DNA from: Croceicoccus pelagius
GTDB taxonomy: Bacteria > Pseudomonadota > Alphaproteobacteria > Sphingomonadales > Sphingomonadaceae
NCBI RefSeq assembly: GCF_001661915.1
Contig: NZ_LYWY01000040.1
Coordinates: 1-64,000 of the forward strand
Length of the DNA: 64,000 bases
Reading direction: 5' to 3'
Below, one piece after another: positions 1 to 8,630 of the stretch (position 1 is its first letter; each line of letters begins with the position of its first letter). A program made the translations under genes and the position numbers. The notes under the pieces are model-generated. The model was not told the origin of the DNA. It was given only the letters and a program-made list of their open reading frames with translations, and searched no databases.

Positions 1-49
1 GAGGGCGTAGCCCGAGCGGGGGTCGCCAACACCCGGATTGTCATTTCTG

Positions 50-817
50 TCAGGGGTTGGGGCGTGCTTTTCGTGCCTGGCTCTGGGCCAGACGATAGCT
101 CTCGCCATTCATTTCCAGGATGCTGACGTGGTGGGTAAGCCGGTCGAGAAGCGCGCCGGTCAGGCGCTCGGAACCGAACGTTTCGGTCCATTCGTCGAAC
201 GGCAGGTTGCTGGTGATCAGCGTCGAGCCACGCTCGTAACGCTGCGAGATCAGTTCGAACAGCAGTTCCGCGCCGGTCTTTGACAGGGGAACGAACCCCA
301 GCTCGTCGATGATGAGGAGCTTGTATCCGGCCATCTGCTTTTGCAGGCGCAGCAGGCGGCGTTCGTCGCGTGCTTCCATCATTTCGCTGACCAGCGCGGA
401 CGCGGTGGTAAAACCGACTGTCAGACCCTTCTGGCAGGCCGCGAGGCCCAGGCCGATCGCGACATGGGTCTTGCCGGTTCCTGACGGGCCAAGGGCGATG
501 ACGTTCTCGCGCCGGATGATCCATTCGCAGCGCGCCAGTTCGAGCACCTGCATCTTGTTGAGCTTCGGGATGGCGGTAAAATCGAAGCTGTCGAGGCTCT
601 TGGCCGCCGGGAACCGCGCGGCCTTGATCCGGCGCTCGACCATCCGCCGTTCCCGGTCGATCAGTTCCAGTTCGACAAGCCGGGCAAGATAGCGGACATG
701 ATCCACGCCCTCTGCCGCGCATTGCCGGGCCAGCTTGTCATGCTCACGCAGGAACGTCGGCAGCTTGAGCGTCTTGAGGTGATTGGTGAGCAGCAGTTCG
801 GGAGCCGGGCTGCTCAT
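50..817 (-). CDS. istB: IS21-family helper ATPase IstB
   Basis: This 255-residue AAA+ ATPase assists the IstA transposase and selects target DNA during IS21 transposition. The Walker A motif GPSGTGKT is at residues 110-117. A Walker B-like LLIIDELG follows at about 168-175, and the arginine-rich C-terminal part is normal for IstB. The length is usual for the family. Its start codon overlaps the istA stop by four bases (ATGA), the usual translational coupling of the pair. No frameshift is seen. Confidence 0.95.
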   Translation of the reverse strand: MSSPAPELLLTNHLKTLKLPTFLREHDKLARQCAAEGVDHVRYLARLVELELIDRERRMVERRIKAARFPAAKSLDSFDFTAIPKLNKMQVLELARCEWIIRRENVIALGPSGTGKTHVAIGLGLAACQKGLTVGFTTASALVSEMMEARDERRLLRLQKQMAGYKLLIIDELGFVPLSKTGAELLFELISQRYERGSTLITSNLPFDEWTETFGSERLTGALLDRLTHHVSILEMNGESYRLAQSQARKARPNP

Positions 818-2322
818 GCCGCGTCCTTCGTCTCGCCCGACAACAGCCGCATGTACGAGCGCGCCGATGTCGTCTCCACCCTCGTCCTGGGCAGGTAGGG
901 ATAGATCGCCATATCCAGTCTGGGCACCCGGCGTTCAACCCGGCACAATACAAGGTGCTTCACCGCATCGAAGCCGATCGCGCCCATATCAAGGGCCTGC
1001 TTCACCGCGGCATGCAGATCGGCAAGCGTGAAGCTTTCCAGCAGGCGCAGCACCTGCACATACTCGCGCCGGCCATGCTTGCCCCCATGACGGTTCAGGC
1101 GCGCTTCCATCAGCCGGCGCAGCGTCACAAACGCCTCGGGCAGGTTCCAGCCTTGCAAGGGCGCGGCCTGATCGAGGGCATTGATCTTCTGTTCGATCAG
1201 GGGAAGGTAATGGACCGGATCGAAGGTCACGTCTTCGCGGCTATAGCTGCGGGGATGACGGGCAATGACCTCGCCCCGGCAGCCGATCACCACCTCGCCG
1301 ACATAGCCCCTGATCCATACTTCCTGGTGGCCGAAGCGTACCGGTACCGAGTAATCATTGGTCCGGTAGCGCACCAGCGCCTGCGACGAGACCTGGCCGC
1401 TGGTCTGGTCACAGGCCTCGAACGGCGATGCCGGAAGGTCCTGCATCGCCGCCAGATCGCGTTGCAGTCTCTCGCCGATCGTCTCGTTCTCGCCGCGCAG
1501 CCGATCGTTCTGCCGTTTGCGGCATTGCTCCTCGAGCCACAGGTTGAACGCCTCCCATGTCGCGAACCGGGGGATCGGGACCATGAAGTTGCGGCGGGCA
1601 TAGCCGACCAGACCTTCCACGCTGCCCTTGTCGTTCCCCTTGCCAGGGCGGCCGTAACGATCGCGGATCAGGTAGTGCGACAGAAAGGCGCTGAACAGCC
1701 TCGCGCGCCGCCGCGTGCTGTCAGGAAGGATCTTAGAGACCAGGCAGCGATCGTTGTCGTAGACGATCGAGAGCGGTACCGCGCCGAAGAACGCGAAGGC
1801 ATGAACGTGGCCGTCCATCCACGCCTCGGCAACGGCCGCCGGATAGGCCCGCACGTAGCAGGCATCGCTGTGCGGCAGATCGAGCACGAAGAAGTGCGCC
1901 TTCTGCTCCACACCGCCGATCTCAACCAGAGCCTCGCCGAAATCAGCCTGTGCGTGGCCGGGGGCGTGCGCCAACGGCACGAACATCTCCCGGCTGCGCT
2001 GAACCCGCTCCCGGATGTAATCCTTGATGATCGTGTAACCGCCGGTGAAGCCATGCTCTGCGCGAAGGCGGTCGAACACACGCTTCGCCGTATGGCGCTG
2101 CTTGCGCGGAACCGACCGGTCCCCTTCCAGCCAGCCATCGATGATCGGTATGAACGCTTCCAGCTTCGGTCGCCGCACCGGGGCGCTGCGACGGTAACCG
2201 GGCGGCACCGAATACGACAGCATCTTGCGAACCGTGTCGCGCGATATGTTGAAATGCTTCGCTGCCTCGCGCTGGCTCATCCCTTCAGAACACGCCAGAC
2301 GAACCCTCAGGTAAAGTTCCAC
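814..2322 (-). CDS. istA: IS21-family transposase IstA
   Basis: This 502-residue DDE transposase cuts and joins the ends of the IS21 element. A helix-turn-helix (SQREAAKHFNISRDTV) lies at residues 16-31. The catalytic core follows, with acidic residues visible in QADFGE, IVYDND and KGSVEG, matching the D-D-E triad. A GTG start at 2322 leaves about 110 bases to the element end. It is coupled to istB by a four-base overlap. Length and domain order are normal for IS21, and the gene appears intact. Confidence 0.95.
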   Translation of the reverse strand: MELYLRVRLACSEGMSQREAAKHFNISRDTVRKMLSYSVPPGYRRSAPVRRPKLEAFIPIIDGWLEGDRSVPRKQRHTAKRVFDRLRAEHGFTGGYTIIKDYIRERVQRSREMFVPLAHAPGHAQADFGEALVEIGGVEQKAHFFVLDLPHSDACYVRAYPAAVAEAWMDGHVHAFAFFGAVPLSIVYDNDRCLVSKILPDSTRRRARLFSAFLSHYLIRDRYGRPGKGNDKGSVEGLVGYARRNFMVPIPRFATWEAFNLWLEEQCRKRQNDRLRGENETIGERLQRDLAAMQDLPASPFEACDQTSGQVSSQALVRYRTNDYSVPVRFGHQEVWIRGYVGEVVIGCRGEVIARHPRSYSREDVTFDPVHYLPLIEQKINALDQAAPLQGWNLPEAFVTLRRLMEARLNRHGGKHGRREYVQVLRLLESFTLADLHAAVKQALDMGAIGFDAVKHLVLCRVERRVPRLDMAIYPYLPRTRVETTSARSYMRLLSGETKDAA

Positions 2323-2369
2323 GGTGTAAATCCCTCATCCCTCCTCGCCAGCTTCGCGAAAAGGGAAAA

Positions 2370-2432
2370 GTGGACGACTTTTACGCCGCCCGCAGCAGCA
2401 CTGCGCCGCCGCTACCGTGGCCTAATTTTGCA
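2370..2432. repeat. Multiple terminal repeats of the IS21 element
   Basis: Two copies of a related 15-16 base motif lie 47 bases apart: GTGGACGACTTTTAC at 2370-2384 and GTGGCCTAATTTTGCA at 2417-2432. About 11 of 15 positions match. IS21-family ends carry such repeated transposase-binding sites. The outer copy ends in CA, which fits the usual TG...CA termini, so 2432 is the likely last base of the element. Confidence 0.6.
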
Positions 2433-2458
2433 CCGCCGTTCTCACCCGCATCGAGGCC

Positions 2459-2824
2459 ATGGACCTTGATGCGCTTCGTGCGGAATGGAGGCAGCGCTAC
2501 GGCGCGCCTCCTGCACTCCGGTCCGAACCGAGCCTGCGCATGCTGCTTGCCTGGCGCGTCCAGGCCGAGACATTCGGCGGGCTCGACAAGGAGACCCGGC
2601 AAGCACTGTCGCGCTCTGGCCCTGTTCAGGCCGAAGGCCGGCATCTTGGCATCGGTGCGACACTGACCCGCAACTGGAAGGGCCGAAAGGTTACGGTAGT
2701 GGTCGAAGAGGACGGTTTCAGTTGGGAAGGCCAGCTCTTCCCCAGCCTGTCAGCTGCCGCAACCGCGATCGCCGGGAGCCGCTGGAACGGTCCGCGGTTC
2801 TTCGGGCTGAGGCAGGAACCATGA
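2459..2824 (+). CDS. DUF2924 protein, 5' end removed by the IS21 insertion
   Basis: The 121-residue product matches DUF2924 proteins. It has the conserved opening DLDALRAEWRQRYGAPP, the central TLTRNWKGRK segment and the closing GSRWNGPRFFGL. These proteins of unknown function are usually encoded directly before large serine recombinases, as here. The same frame stays open upstream for eleven codons (reading FCTAVLTRIEA) and then hits a TAA at 2423-2425 inside the IS terminal repeat, so the native start was lost. The ATG at 2459, with GAGG four bases upstream, may rescue translation. The stop overlaps the recombinase start (ATGA). Confidence 0.75.
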   Translation: MDLDALRAEWRQRYGAPPALRSEPSLRMLLAWRVQAETFGGLDKETRQALSRSGPVQAEGRHLGIGATLTRNWKGRKVTVVVEEDGFSWEGQLFPSLSAAATAIAGSRWNGPRFFGLRQEP

Positions 2825-4407
2825 GCGCTAAGCCAAAAATCCTGCGCTGCGCGATCTACACCCGCAAAAGTTCGGAGGAAGGGCTCGACCAGTCCTTCAA
2901 CAGTCTCGATGCCCAGCGCGAAGCGAGCGAGGCCTATGTGAAGAGCCAGGCCAGCGAAGGCTGGACCGTCCTGCCTGCCCATTACGACGACGGCGGTTAT
3001 TCTGGCGGGACAATGGATCGGCCCGGGCTGCAGCAGCTGCTGTCCGATATCGAGGCCGGCCAGATCGACATCGTCGTCGTTTACAAGATCGACCGGTTGA
3101 CCCGCTCGCTCACCGACTTCTCGCGTATCGTCGAGATATTCGAGAAGGCCGATTGTAGCTTCGTCTCGGTCACCCAGTCCTTCAACACCACAAACTCGAT
3201 GGGTCGCCTGATGCTGAACGTGCTTCTCTCGTTCGCCCAGTTCGAGCGCGAGGTCACCGGCGAGCGCATCCGTGACAAGATCGCAGCGTCCAAGGCAAAG
3301 GGCTTCTGGATGGGTGGCAATCTGCCCTTGGGCTATGACCTCCCGGTGGCCGGAACACGTAAGCTCGTCGTCAACGAGGCGGAGGCCGGAACGGTCCGCC
3401 ATATCTTTCGGCGCTATCTCGAACTGGGATCGGTCCACGCGCTGCAGCGCGATCTGGATGCAGCCGGCATCCGCTCCAAGCAGCGCGTGACGATCTCCGG
3501 CAAGACGGTGGGCGGCAACAGCTTTACCCGTGGCCCGCTCTTTCATCTCCTGCGCAACCGCATCTACCTCGGCCAGATCGTGCACAAGACCAAGATCCAT
3601 GAAGGCGAGCACGCCGCCATTGTTGGTGCCGATCTCTTCGAGCAGGTTCAGGCCAAGCTCGATGCCAATGCGCGGCGGTTCCACAAGGCGGCGCAGCATC
3701 GCATGGTGAGGGCGCCGCTTGTCGGCAAGCTCTTCGATGCCGGCGGCGATGCGATGAGCCCGACTTTCTCACGTGGGAAGTCGGGACGCTCTTACCGCTA
3801 CTATGTCTCCGCTTCGCTGCAGAAGGGTGCGGCCAGCAACCGCGATGGCAAGGTTCTGCGGCTTCCTGCACCTGCCATCGAAGCTATCATCGCCGGCCTT
3901 CTGCATCGCTGGCTGCCGTGTGAAGACAAGCCAAACGACAAGCTGCGCCAAGTGCGGCTTTGCGACGGTGGGCTTGCAATCACGCTTGCGGGCGTGAAGG
4001 TGTCCGATCTGGCGATCCACCTCGATGAGGAGGAGCGGCTTATTCACCAGGAGCGATCGGGGTGCACGATCCAGCTTCCGATCGCACTGCCATTGCGCGG
4101 TGGGCGCAGCCGCATGACGTCCGGGACCAAATCCAGCAGTGCGCCGAACGAGAAACTGATCGCAGCGCTGCGGCGTGCCCATGGCATGCTAGGGCGCGAT
4201 CGGGGAATGCCGATCTTGCAGTCCGCGCCCGTCTCTCCCTACGAGCGCAAGATCCTCCGGCTTGCGTTTCTGGCTCCCGACATCCAGCGCGACATCATCG
4301 CCGGCCGCCAGCCTCCGCACGTAAACCTGGAAAGACTGGTCAAGACGGACATCCCGCTTGCCTGGTCCGAGCAGCGCAGATCACTCGGTTGGCCGGGTGC
4401 CAATTGA
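2821..4407 (+). CDS. Large serine recombinase
   Basis: This 528-residue site-specific recombinase has an N-terminal resolvase domain. The catalytic serine is probably Ser17 in YTRKS. The typical VVYKIDRLTRSLTDF helix and the FAQFEREVTGERIRDK segment follow. A central recombinase domain includes GPLFHLLRNRIYLGQIVHK. The C-terminal part is short compared with phiC31-type integrases. ATG at 2821 was chosen because it overlaps the DUF2924 stop and starts just before the domain. The pairing with DUF2924 and the facing tRNA-Ser suggest it serves an integrated element, but whether it integrates or only resolves cannot be told. Confidence 0.9.
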   Translation: MSAKPKILRCAIYTRKSSEEGLDQSFNSLDAQREASEAYVKSQASEGWTVLPAHYDDGGYSGGTMDRPGLQQLLSDIEAGQIDIVVVYKIDRLTRSLTDFSRIVEIFEKADCSFVSVTQSFNTTNSMGRLMLNVLLSFAQFEREVTGERIRDKIAASKAKGFWMGGNLPLGYDLPVAGTRKLVVNEAEAGTVRHIFRRYLELGSVHALQRDLDAAGIRSKQRVTISGKTVGGNSFTRGPLFHLLRNRIYLGQIVHKTKIHEGEHAAIVGADLFEQVQAKLDANARRFHKAAQHRMVRAPLVGKLFDAGGDAMSPTFSRGKSGRSYRYYVSASLQKGAASNRDGKVLRLPAPAIEAIIAGLLHRWLPCEDKPNDKLRQVRLCDGGLAITLAGVKVSDLAIHLDEEERLIHQERSGCTIQLPIALPLRGGRSRMTSGTKSSSAPNEKLIAALRRAHGMLGRDRGMPILQSAPVSPYERKILRLAFLAPDIQRDIIAGRQPPHVNLERLVKTDIPLAWSEQRRSLGWPGAN

Positions 4408-4408
4408 T

Positions 4409-4631
4409 CCCTGTTATGGCTGATTAGCTCCCCTGATATCGCCGATAGAGGCCCCTGTTACGGCGATTAAATACCCTGTTCCGTCGAAGAACAGGAAAAC
4501 GGGCAATAGATGCCCCTAACCCACGGAAAACCGCAGACTATATCCAGGCACCTTCCCTTCAGATCGCCTCACGTGGTCTGTTTTTCGCCTCGAATTCGCA
4601 ATTTTCCCTGTTCCTGCCCTGTTATGCAGGG
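4409..4631. repeat. CCCTGTT repeat cluster in the 393-base spacer between recombinase and tRNA-Ser
   Basis: The spacer 4408-4800 has no convincing gene. CCCTGTT occurs at 4409, 4453, 4474, 4606 and 4617, and a variant CCCTGAT lies near 4431. The first two copies extend into a longer match (CCCTGTTATGGCTGATTA and CCCTGTTACGGCGATTA). The last copy forms a palindrome, CCCTG at 4617-4621 with CAGGG at 4627-4631. Such clustering next to a serine recombinase suggests a recombinase-binding or attachment region. This is inference from position only. Nothing else is seen in 4632-4800. Confidence 0.5.
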
Positions 4632-4800
4632 AAACCGAACCGATGCTGGTTCGCGCAGAGACGCCCTGCGCAAAGCCGGCCTGTTCCCGAGGATGAGACA
4701 CACAGATCACGCGCCCCACGACGGATTGGGCCGCGCAAAGCCGCTTGTTCCGCGGGGTTGGCGCGGGGCCCTGTTCCTAGAGACAAGTGCTGGGGGTAGG

Positions 4801-4890
4801 TGGCGGAGCGAGAGGGATTCGAACCCTCGATACGGGTTACCGTATACACACTTTCCAGGCGTGCGCCTTCGACCACTCGGCCACCGCTCC
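4801..4890 (-). tRNA. tRNA-Ser (GGA)
   Basis: Read on the minus strand, the gene starts GGAGCGGTGGCCGAGTGG and ends in GCTCCGCCA. The acceptor stem pairs GGAGCGG with TCGCTCC, with G as discriminator and CCA encoded. The anticodon loop contains GGA. A long variable arm, typical of serine tRNA, precedes the T arm GGTTCGAATCC. The tRNA reads UCC and UCU codons. The 3' end points toward the serine recombinase, the usual geometry for an element integrated at a tRNA 3' end. Confidence 0.97.
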
Positions 4891-4995
4891 GCATGCCTGA
4901 CGGCAGAGGGGCGAACTAGCGCTACGCGCGAGACAAGGCAAGGCAATCATGACGCTTTTTGCGCCATGCCCTGCCCCGCCCCCGATCCGTCCTAA

Positions 4996-5997
4996 TCAGA
5001 TCACCGCAGCGCCGTTGTCGAGACGGTCGAAATAGGCCGCCATGGCGGACGCAGCCAAGTCGCTCAGTTCGATGAAAGCGCGGCGGCGGTCCTGCGGATC
5101 GCGGACGCGGTCGAGCAATCCGGATTCGGTCATCTGCCCGATCCAGCGCAGCGCCGTGGTCGGCGGCACGCAGGCCGCGATGCACAGGCTGGACACGCTG
5201 ACCTGCTGACCCTCGCCCTTTGCCGCGGTAAGGTCGAGCAGGATATCCCAGGCAGGATCGGCAAAAAGTTCGCCTTCGAAGAATTGAGCGCGAAGCTGAC
5301 GCTGGCGAATGATTTCACGGACGAGGACCGGCGAAGGAAGTGCCGGGTTGGTACCGGCAGCTGGCGCCCTCTTTTGGCTTGGTGGTGCCATATAAGACAG
5401 AACCGGCGAACGGACGCTGAAACTTTCATCCTCAAACTCGTCGGCGAGCTTACCGCCCTGTGCGACAAAACCGTCCATCTTGCGTGCCAGCATCTGAACC
5501 TGTTCGGTGAGGCGGAGCAGCGCAAGGCGGTCTTCCCCGCTCAATTCGTTGACGGTGCCCACCGGCATCCGCGCCAAGGCATTACCGAGCGCCAGTGCCC
5601 GCTCCGCCTCGGAAGGCGACACGAGGATCTGGGCCGAGGACTGGTCCACGCAGCCGAACACGCTGTCGAGTGCCTCTGCCGAAGTCGATACGATCATCTC
5701 GCACCCGCTGCGCGCGGCGCGCATGTCGAGGCGAGCAATCGTGGCGAGAAGCTCGGCATCAATCACCGGCGCATCGATGATGACGATATCGCCCAGCACC
5801 AGTGCTTCCCCGCCCGTCAGCCGCGAAAGCGGTTCTGACTGTCGCAGGACGAGGCCCACTTCCAACGCGTGATCGCACAAGGTCGAGCGAAGCGCATCGC
5901 GGCTGGCGAAAATGGAAATGCTGGCCGCGGCGGAACGCGAAGGGCGCTCAGCCGGGGACGCATCATCGAACCGGAACGCTTCTACAACTTGTGCCAT
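4996..5997 (-). CDS. Winged-helix regulator with an N-terminal pseudo-receiver-like domain
   Basis: The 333-residue product ends in a winged-helix segment (about 230-325) with WDILLDLTAAKGEGQQVSVS, TTALRWIGQMTESGLL and DRRRAFIEL, resembling MarR-type DNA-binding domains. Residues 25-150 alternate strand and helix like a response-regulator receiver (VIIDAP, CEMIVSTS, QILVSP) but lack the usual acidic pocket and lysine. ATG at 5997 is preferred to a TTG 45 bases upstream. A GGGG lies about ten bases before the ATG. The gene follows purA on the same strand after 100 bases. The target genes are unknown. Confidence 0.7.
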   Translation of the reverse strand: MAQVVEAFRFDDASPAERPSRSAAASISIFASRDALRSTLCDHALEVGLVLRQSEPLSRLTGGEALVLGDIVIIDAPVIDAELLATIARLDMRAARSGCEMIVSTSAEALDSVFGCVDQSSAQILVSPSEAERALALGNALARMPVGTVNELSGEDRLALLRLTEQVQMLARKMDGFVAQGGKLADEFEDESFSVRSPVLSYMAPPSQKRAPAAGTNPALPSPVLVREIIRQRQLRAQFFEGELFADPAWDILLDLTAAKGEGQQVSVSSLCIAACVPPTTALRWIGQMTESGLLDRVRDPQDRRRAFIELSDLAASAMAAYFDRLDNGAAVI

Positions 5998-6097
5998 GGA
6001 CCTGTTTTCCCCTGCTCCATACGCGGAACAAGGTGAGAACAAATTGAAAACAAGTCAAGTATGTTTCTGATCCGTTCCGGATCGAAAGCTCCCTTCC

Positions 6098-7387
6098 TCA
6101 GTCCATGAACGGATCCCGCACGAGGATCGTGTCCTCACGCTCGGGGCTGGTCGAGACCAGTGCGACGGGTGTTTCGATGAGTTCCTGCACGCGCTGGATG
6201 TACTTGATCGCCTGTGCGGGAAGCTCGGCATAGGAACGCGCACCCGCCGTCGTCGCCTGCCAGCCTTCCATCTCTTCGTAGATGGGCTCGACCCGTGCCT
6301 GATCGCCGGCGTGGCTGGGCAGGAAGTCGAGAATCTTGCCGTTGAGGCGGTAGCCGGTGCAGATCTTCACGGTCTCGAACCCGTCGAGCACGTCGAGCTT
6401 GGTCAGCGCGATGCCGGTGACGCCCGAGATCGCGCAAGTTTGGCGCACCAGCACGGCATCGAACCAGCCGCAGCGACGCTGGCGGCCGGTGACGGTGCCG
6501 AATTCATGGCCGCGCTCGCCAAGGCGCTGGCCGTCGGCGTCTTCCAACTCGGTGGGGAACGGGCCCGATCCGACGCGGGTGGTGTAGGCCTTCACGATGC
6601 CCAGTACGAAGCCGGTCGAATTGGGGCCAAGGCCCGAACCGCTCGCCGCCGTGCCCGAAACCGTGTTCGAGCTGGTGACGAAGGGATAAGTACCGTGGTC
6701 GACATCGAGCAGAACGCCCTGCGCGCCTTCGAACAGGATGCGTGCGCCGGCCTTGCGGACCTTCTTCAGACGCTTCCACACCGGTTGCGCATATTGCAGC
6801 ACGAAAGGCGCGATTTCCCTGAGGTCTGCGATAAGCTGCTCGCGGTCGATCGGGTCCTGCCCGAAGCCTGCGCGCAGAGCGTCGTGATGGGCGCAGAGAC
6901 GGTCGATCTGGGGTGCCAGGTCGTCAACATGATCGAGATCGCAGACGCGGATGGCGCGTCGACCGACCTTGTCTTCATAGGCAGGGCCGATACCGCGACC
7001 GGTCGTACCGATCTTGCCCTTGCCCGCGGCCTGTTCGCGCAGTCCGTCGAGGTCGCGGTGCAGCGGCAGGATCAGCGGGCAGTTGTCGGCGATGGCGAAA
7101 TTCTCGCCATTGATGTCGACGCCCTGGCCTTCCAGCTTCTCGATCTCCGCCTTCAGGGCCCAGGGGTCGAGCACGACGCCGTTGCCGATCAGCGAAAGGG
7201 TGCCGGTGACGATGCCCGAAGGCAGCAGCGAGAGTTTGTACACCTTTTCGCCGACGACGAGCGTGTGGCCCGCGTTGTGGCCGCCCTGGAAGCGGACGAC
7301 GGCGTCGGCGCGGCTGGCCAGCCAGTCGACGATCTTGCCCTTGCCTTCGTCGCCCCACTGGGCGCCGATCACGGTCACATTTGCCAT
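6098..7387 (-). CDS. purA: Adenylosuccinate synthetase
   Basis: PurA joins IMP and aspartate using GTP to give adenylosuccinate, the first committed step from IMP to AMP, in the cytosol. The 429-residue protein starts [18 protein letters not shown], with the IMP/GTP-binding loop GDEGKGK at residues 12-18 and the GGHNAGHT motif soon after. [13 protein letters not shown] and [15 protein letters not shown] are also typical. ATG at 7387 gives the family-standard N terminus. An upstream in-frame start would add 28 unrelated residues. The gene diverges from the esterase gene across about 200 bases. Confidence 0.98.
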   Translation of the reverse strand: MANVTVIGAQWGDEGKGKIVDWLASRADAVVRFQGGHNAGHTLVVGEKVYKLSLLPSGIVTGTLSLIGNGVVLDPWALKAEIEKLEGQGVDINGENFAIADNCPLILPLHRDLDGLREQAAGKGKIGTTGRGIGPAYEDKVGRRAIRVCDLDHVDDLAPQIDRLCAHHDALRAGFGQDPIDREQLIADLREIAPFVLQYAQPVWKRLKKVRKAGARILFEGAQGVLLDVDHGTYPFVTSSNTVSGTAASGSGLGPNSTGFVLGIVKAYTTRVGSGPFPTELEDADGQRLGERGHEFGTVTGRQRRCGWFDAVLVRQTCAISGVTGIALTKLDVLDGFETVKICTGYRLNGKILDFLPSHAGDQARVEPIYEEMEGWQATTAGARSYAELPAQAIKYIQRVQELIETPVALVSTSPEREDTILVRDPFMD

Positions 7388-7591
7388 GGATAGAGTCCTT
7401 CCCCCTGCCCGGTGGATCCGCTTCGCGCCCTTCGACAGGACTCGGCGCGAGGGATGGACGGTAGGAGGCAAAAAAGAACGCCTCCGGATGCGCCGCGCGC
7501 GTTAGAGGCAGGGGGCGCATCTAGTCAAGCAGCAAGCGCATGATCGCCTCGTTCGGGAGCGGTAAAGCTTTGCCCTTCTATCGAGTGCGCC

Positions 7592-8488
7592 ATGCGTATC
7601 GCTGCACTCACTCTCGCCCTCGGCGCGCTTGTCGCTGCCCCGCTTGCCACCTCGATCCCGGCGCGACCCGCCGCTGCGGCCACTGCGACGACGATGCCGG
7701 GCGAAGTCATCGAATACGGCTCGCACCCGTTGCAGGCGATGGATTTCTATCCCGCGTCAAAGGATTTCTCGGGGCCCCGCCCGCTCATCGTCTTCGTCCA
7801 CGGCGGCGCTTGGGCGGGCGGTGACAAGTCCGATTCGACCGGTGCGGCGAAAATCCGGCACTACACCCAGAACGGCTATGCACTGGCCAGCATCAATTAC
7901 CGACTGCTGCCCGAAGTCGACATCGAGGACCAGGCCCGCGACGTTGCCGCCGCCATCGCGCGGCTTCGCGACAGTTCGGCAGACTTGGGCGTCGACAAGC
8001 GCCGCATCGTGCTGATGGGGCATAGCGCGGGTGCGCATCTGGCTGCACTGGTGGCGACCGATCCGCAGTGGCTCGACAATGTCGACATGCGCCCCGGCGA
8101 CATCGCGGGCGTCGTCCTGCTCGATGGTGCAGCCTATGATGTGCCGGTTCAGATCCGCGATGCCGGGCCGCTCTTGGGCTTTGCCTACCAGATCGCGTTC
8201 GGCAGCCGGCCTGCGCGCCAGGACCAGCTTTCGCCGACCTATCACGCGGGCGGAGAGAACGCGCGCAGGTTCCTCCTCCTCCACGTCGAGCGCGCCGATG
8301 CGAAGCGGCAGGCGGAGATGCTGGGCGAGGACCTGAAAGCGGAGGGCACCGACGCGCAAGTCATGGCTTTTCCCGGTCGCGGAATGGAGGGGCACAACCT
8401 CATCAACGCCATGCTGGGCCGCAGCGATTCCCCTGCGACCGTGCCGGTTGACGAGTGGCTGGCCGCCACGGTTGGGAAGGCGCACTGA
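7592..8488 (+). CDS. Secreted alpha/beta hydrolase (carboxylesterase-like)
   Basis: This 298-residue protein has an N-terminal signal peptide (about 1-30, ending near RPAAAA) and a catalytic alpha/beta hydrolase domain of the BD-FAE/HSL-like type. The oxyanion-hole motif HGGAW is at 70-74, the nucleophile is Ser145 in GHSAG, and a likely catalytic His268 lies in EGHNL. The substrate cannot be read from the sequence. It probably acts in the periplasm or outside on small esters. It diverges from purA and is followed after 142 bases by an aldo/keto reductase on the same strand. Confidence 0.85.
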   Translation: MRIAALTLALGALVAAPLATSIPARPAAAATATTMPGEVIEYGSHPLQAMDFYPASKDFSGPRPLIVFVHGGAWAGGDKSDSTGAAKIRHYTQNGYALASINYRLLPEVDIEDQARDVAAAIARLRDSSADLGVDKRRIVLMGHSAGAHLAALVATDPQWLDNVDMRPGDIAGVVLLDGAAYDVPVQIRDAGPLLGFAYQIAFGSRPARQDQLSPTYHAGGENARRFLLLHVERADAKRQAEMLGEDLKAEGTDAQVMAFPGRGMEGHNLINAMLGRSDSPATVPVDEWLAATVGKAH

Positions 8489-8630
8489 TCGTCGCCATCG
8501 GGCCGATCTTGGCTTCGAAGGCGGTAAAACGGTTGAAATTCAACGATCGAGGGCCAGCTAGAAAAGCGAACCCGGCGTTTCAGGCGGCAATCGCCCCTGC
8601 GCCACCTATCCACGATCCATTGGAGTCTTG

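Larger units (their letters stand above)
1..2432 (-). mobile_element. IS21-family insertion sequence, left end outside the window
   Basis: The element carries the istA-istB pair typical of IS21. Its istA-proximal end lies near 2432, because the DUF2924 reading frame resumes right after it and two related terminal repeats lie just inside (2370-2384 and 2417-2432). Read on the minus strand the element would begin TGCAAAATTAGGCCAC, and IS21 elements usually start with TG. The inverted copy expected beyond istB is not in bases 1-49, so the other end and the target duplication are off the window. Both genes look intact, so the copy may be active. Confidence 0.85.

Noticed and set aside
955-2469. 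Open plus-strand frame opposite istA
   Set aside because: It mirrors istA exactly in extent and shows no motif. IstA is unambiguous.
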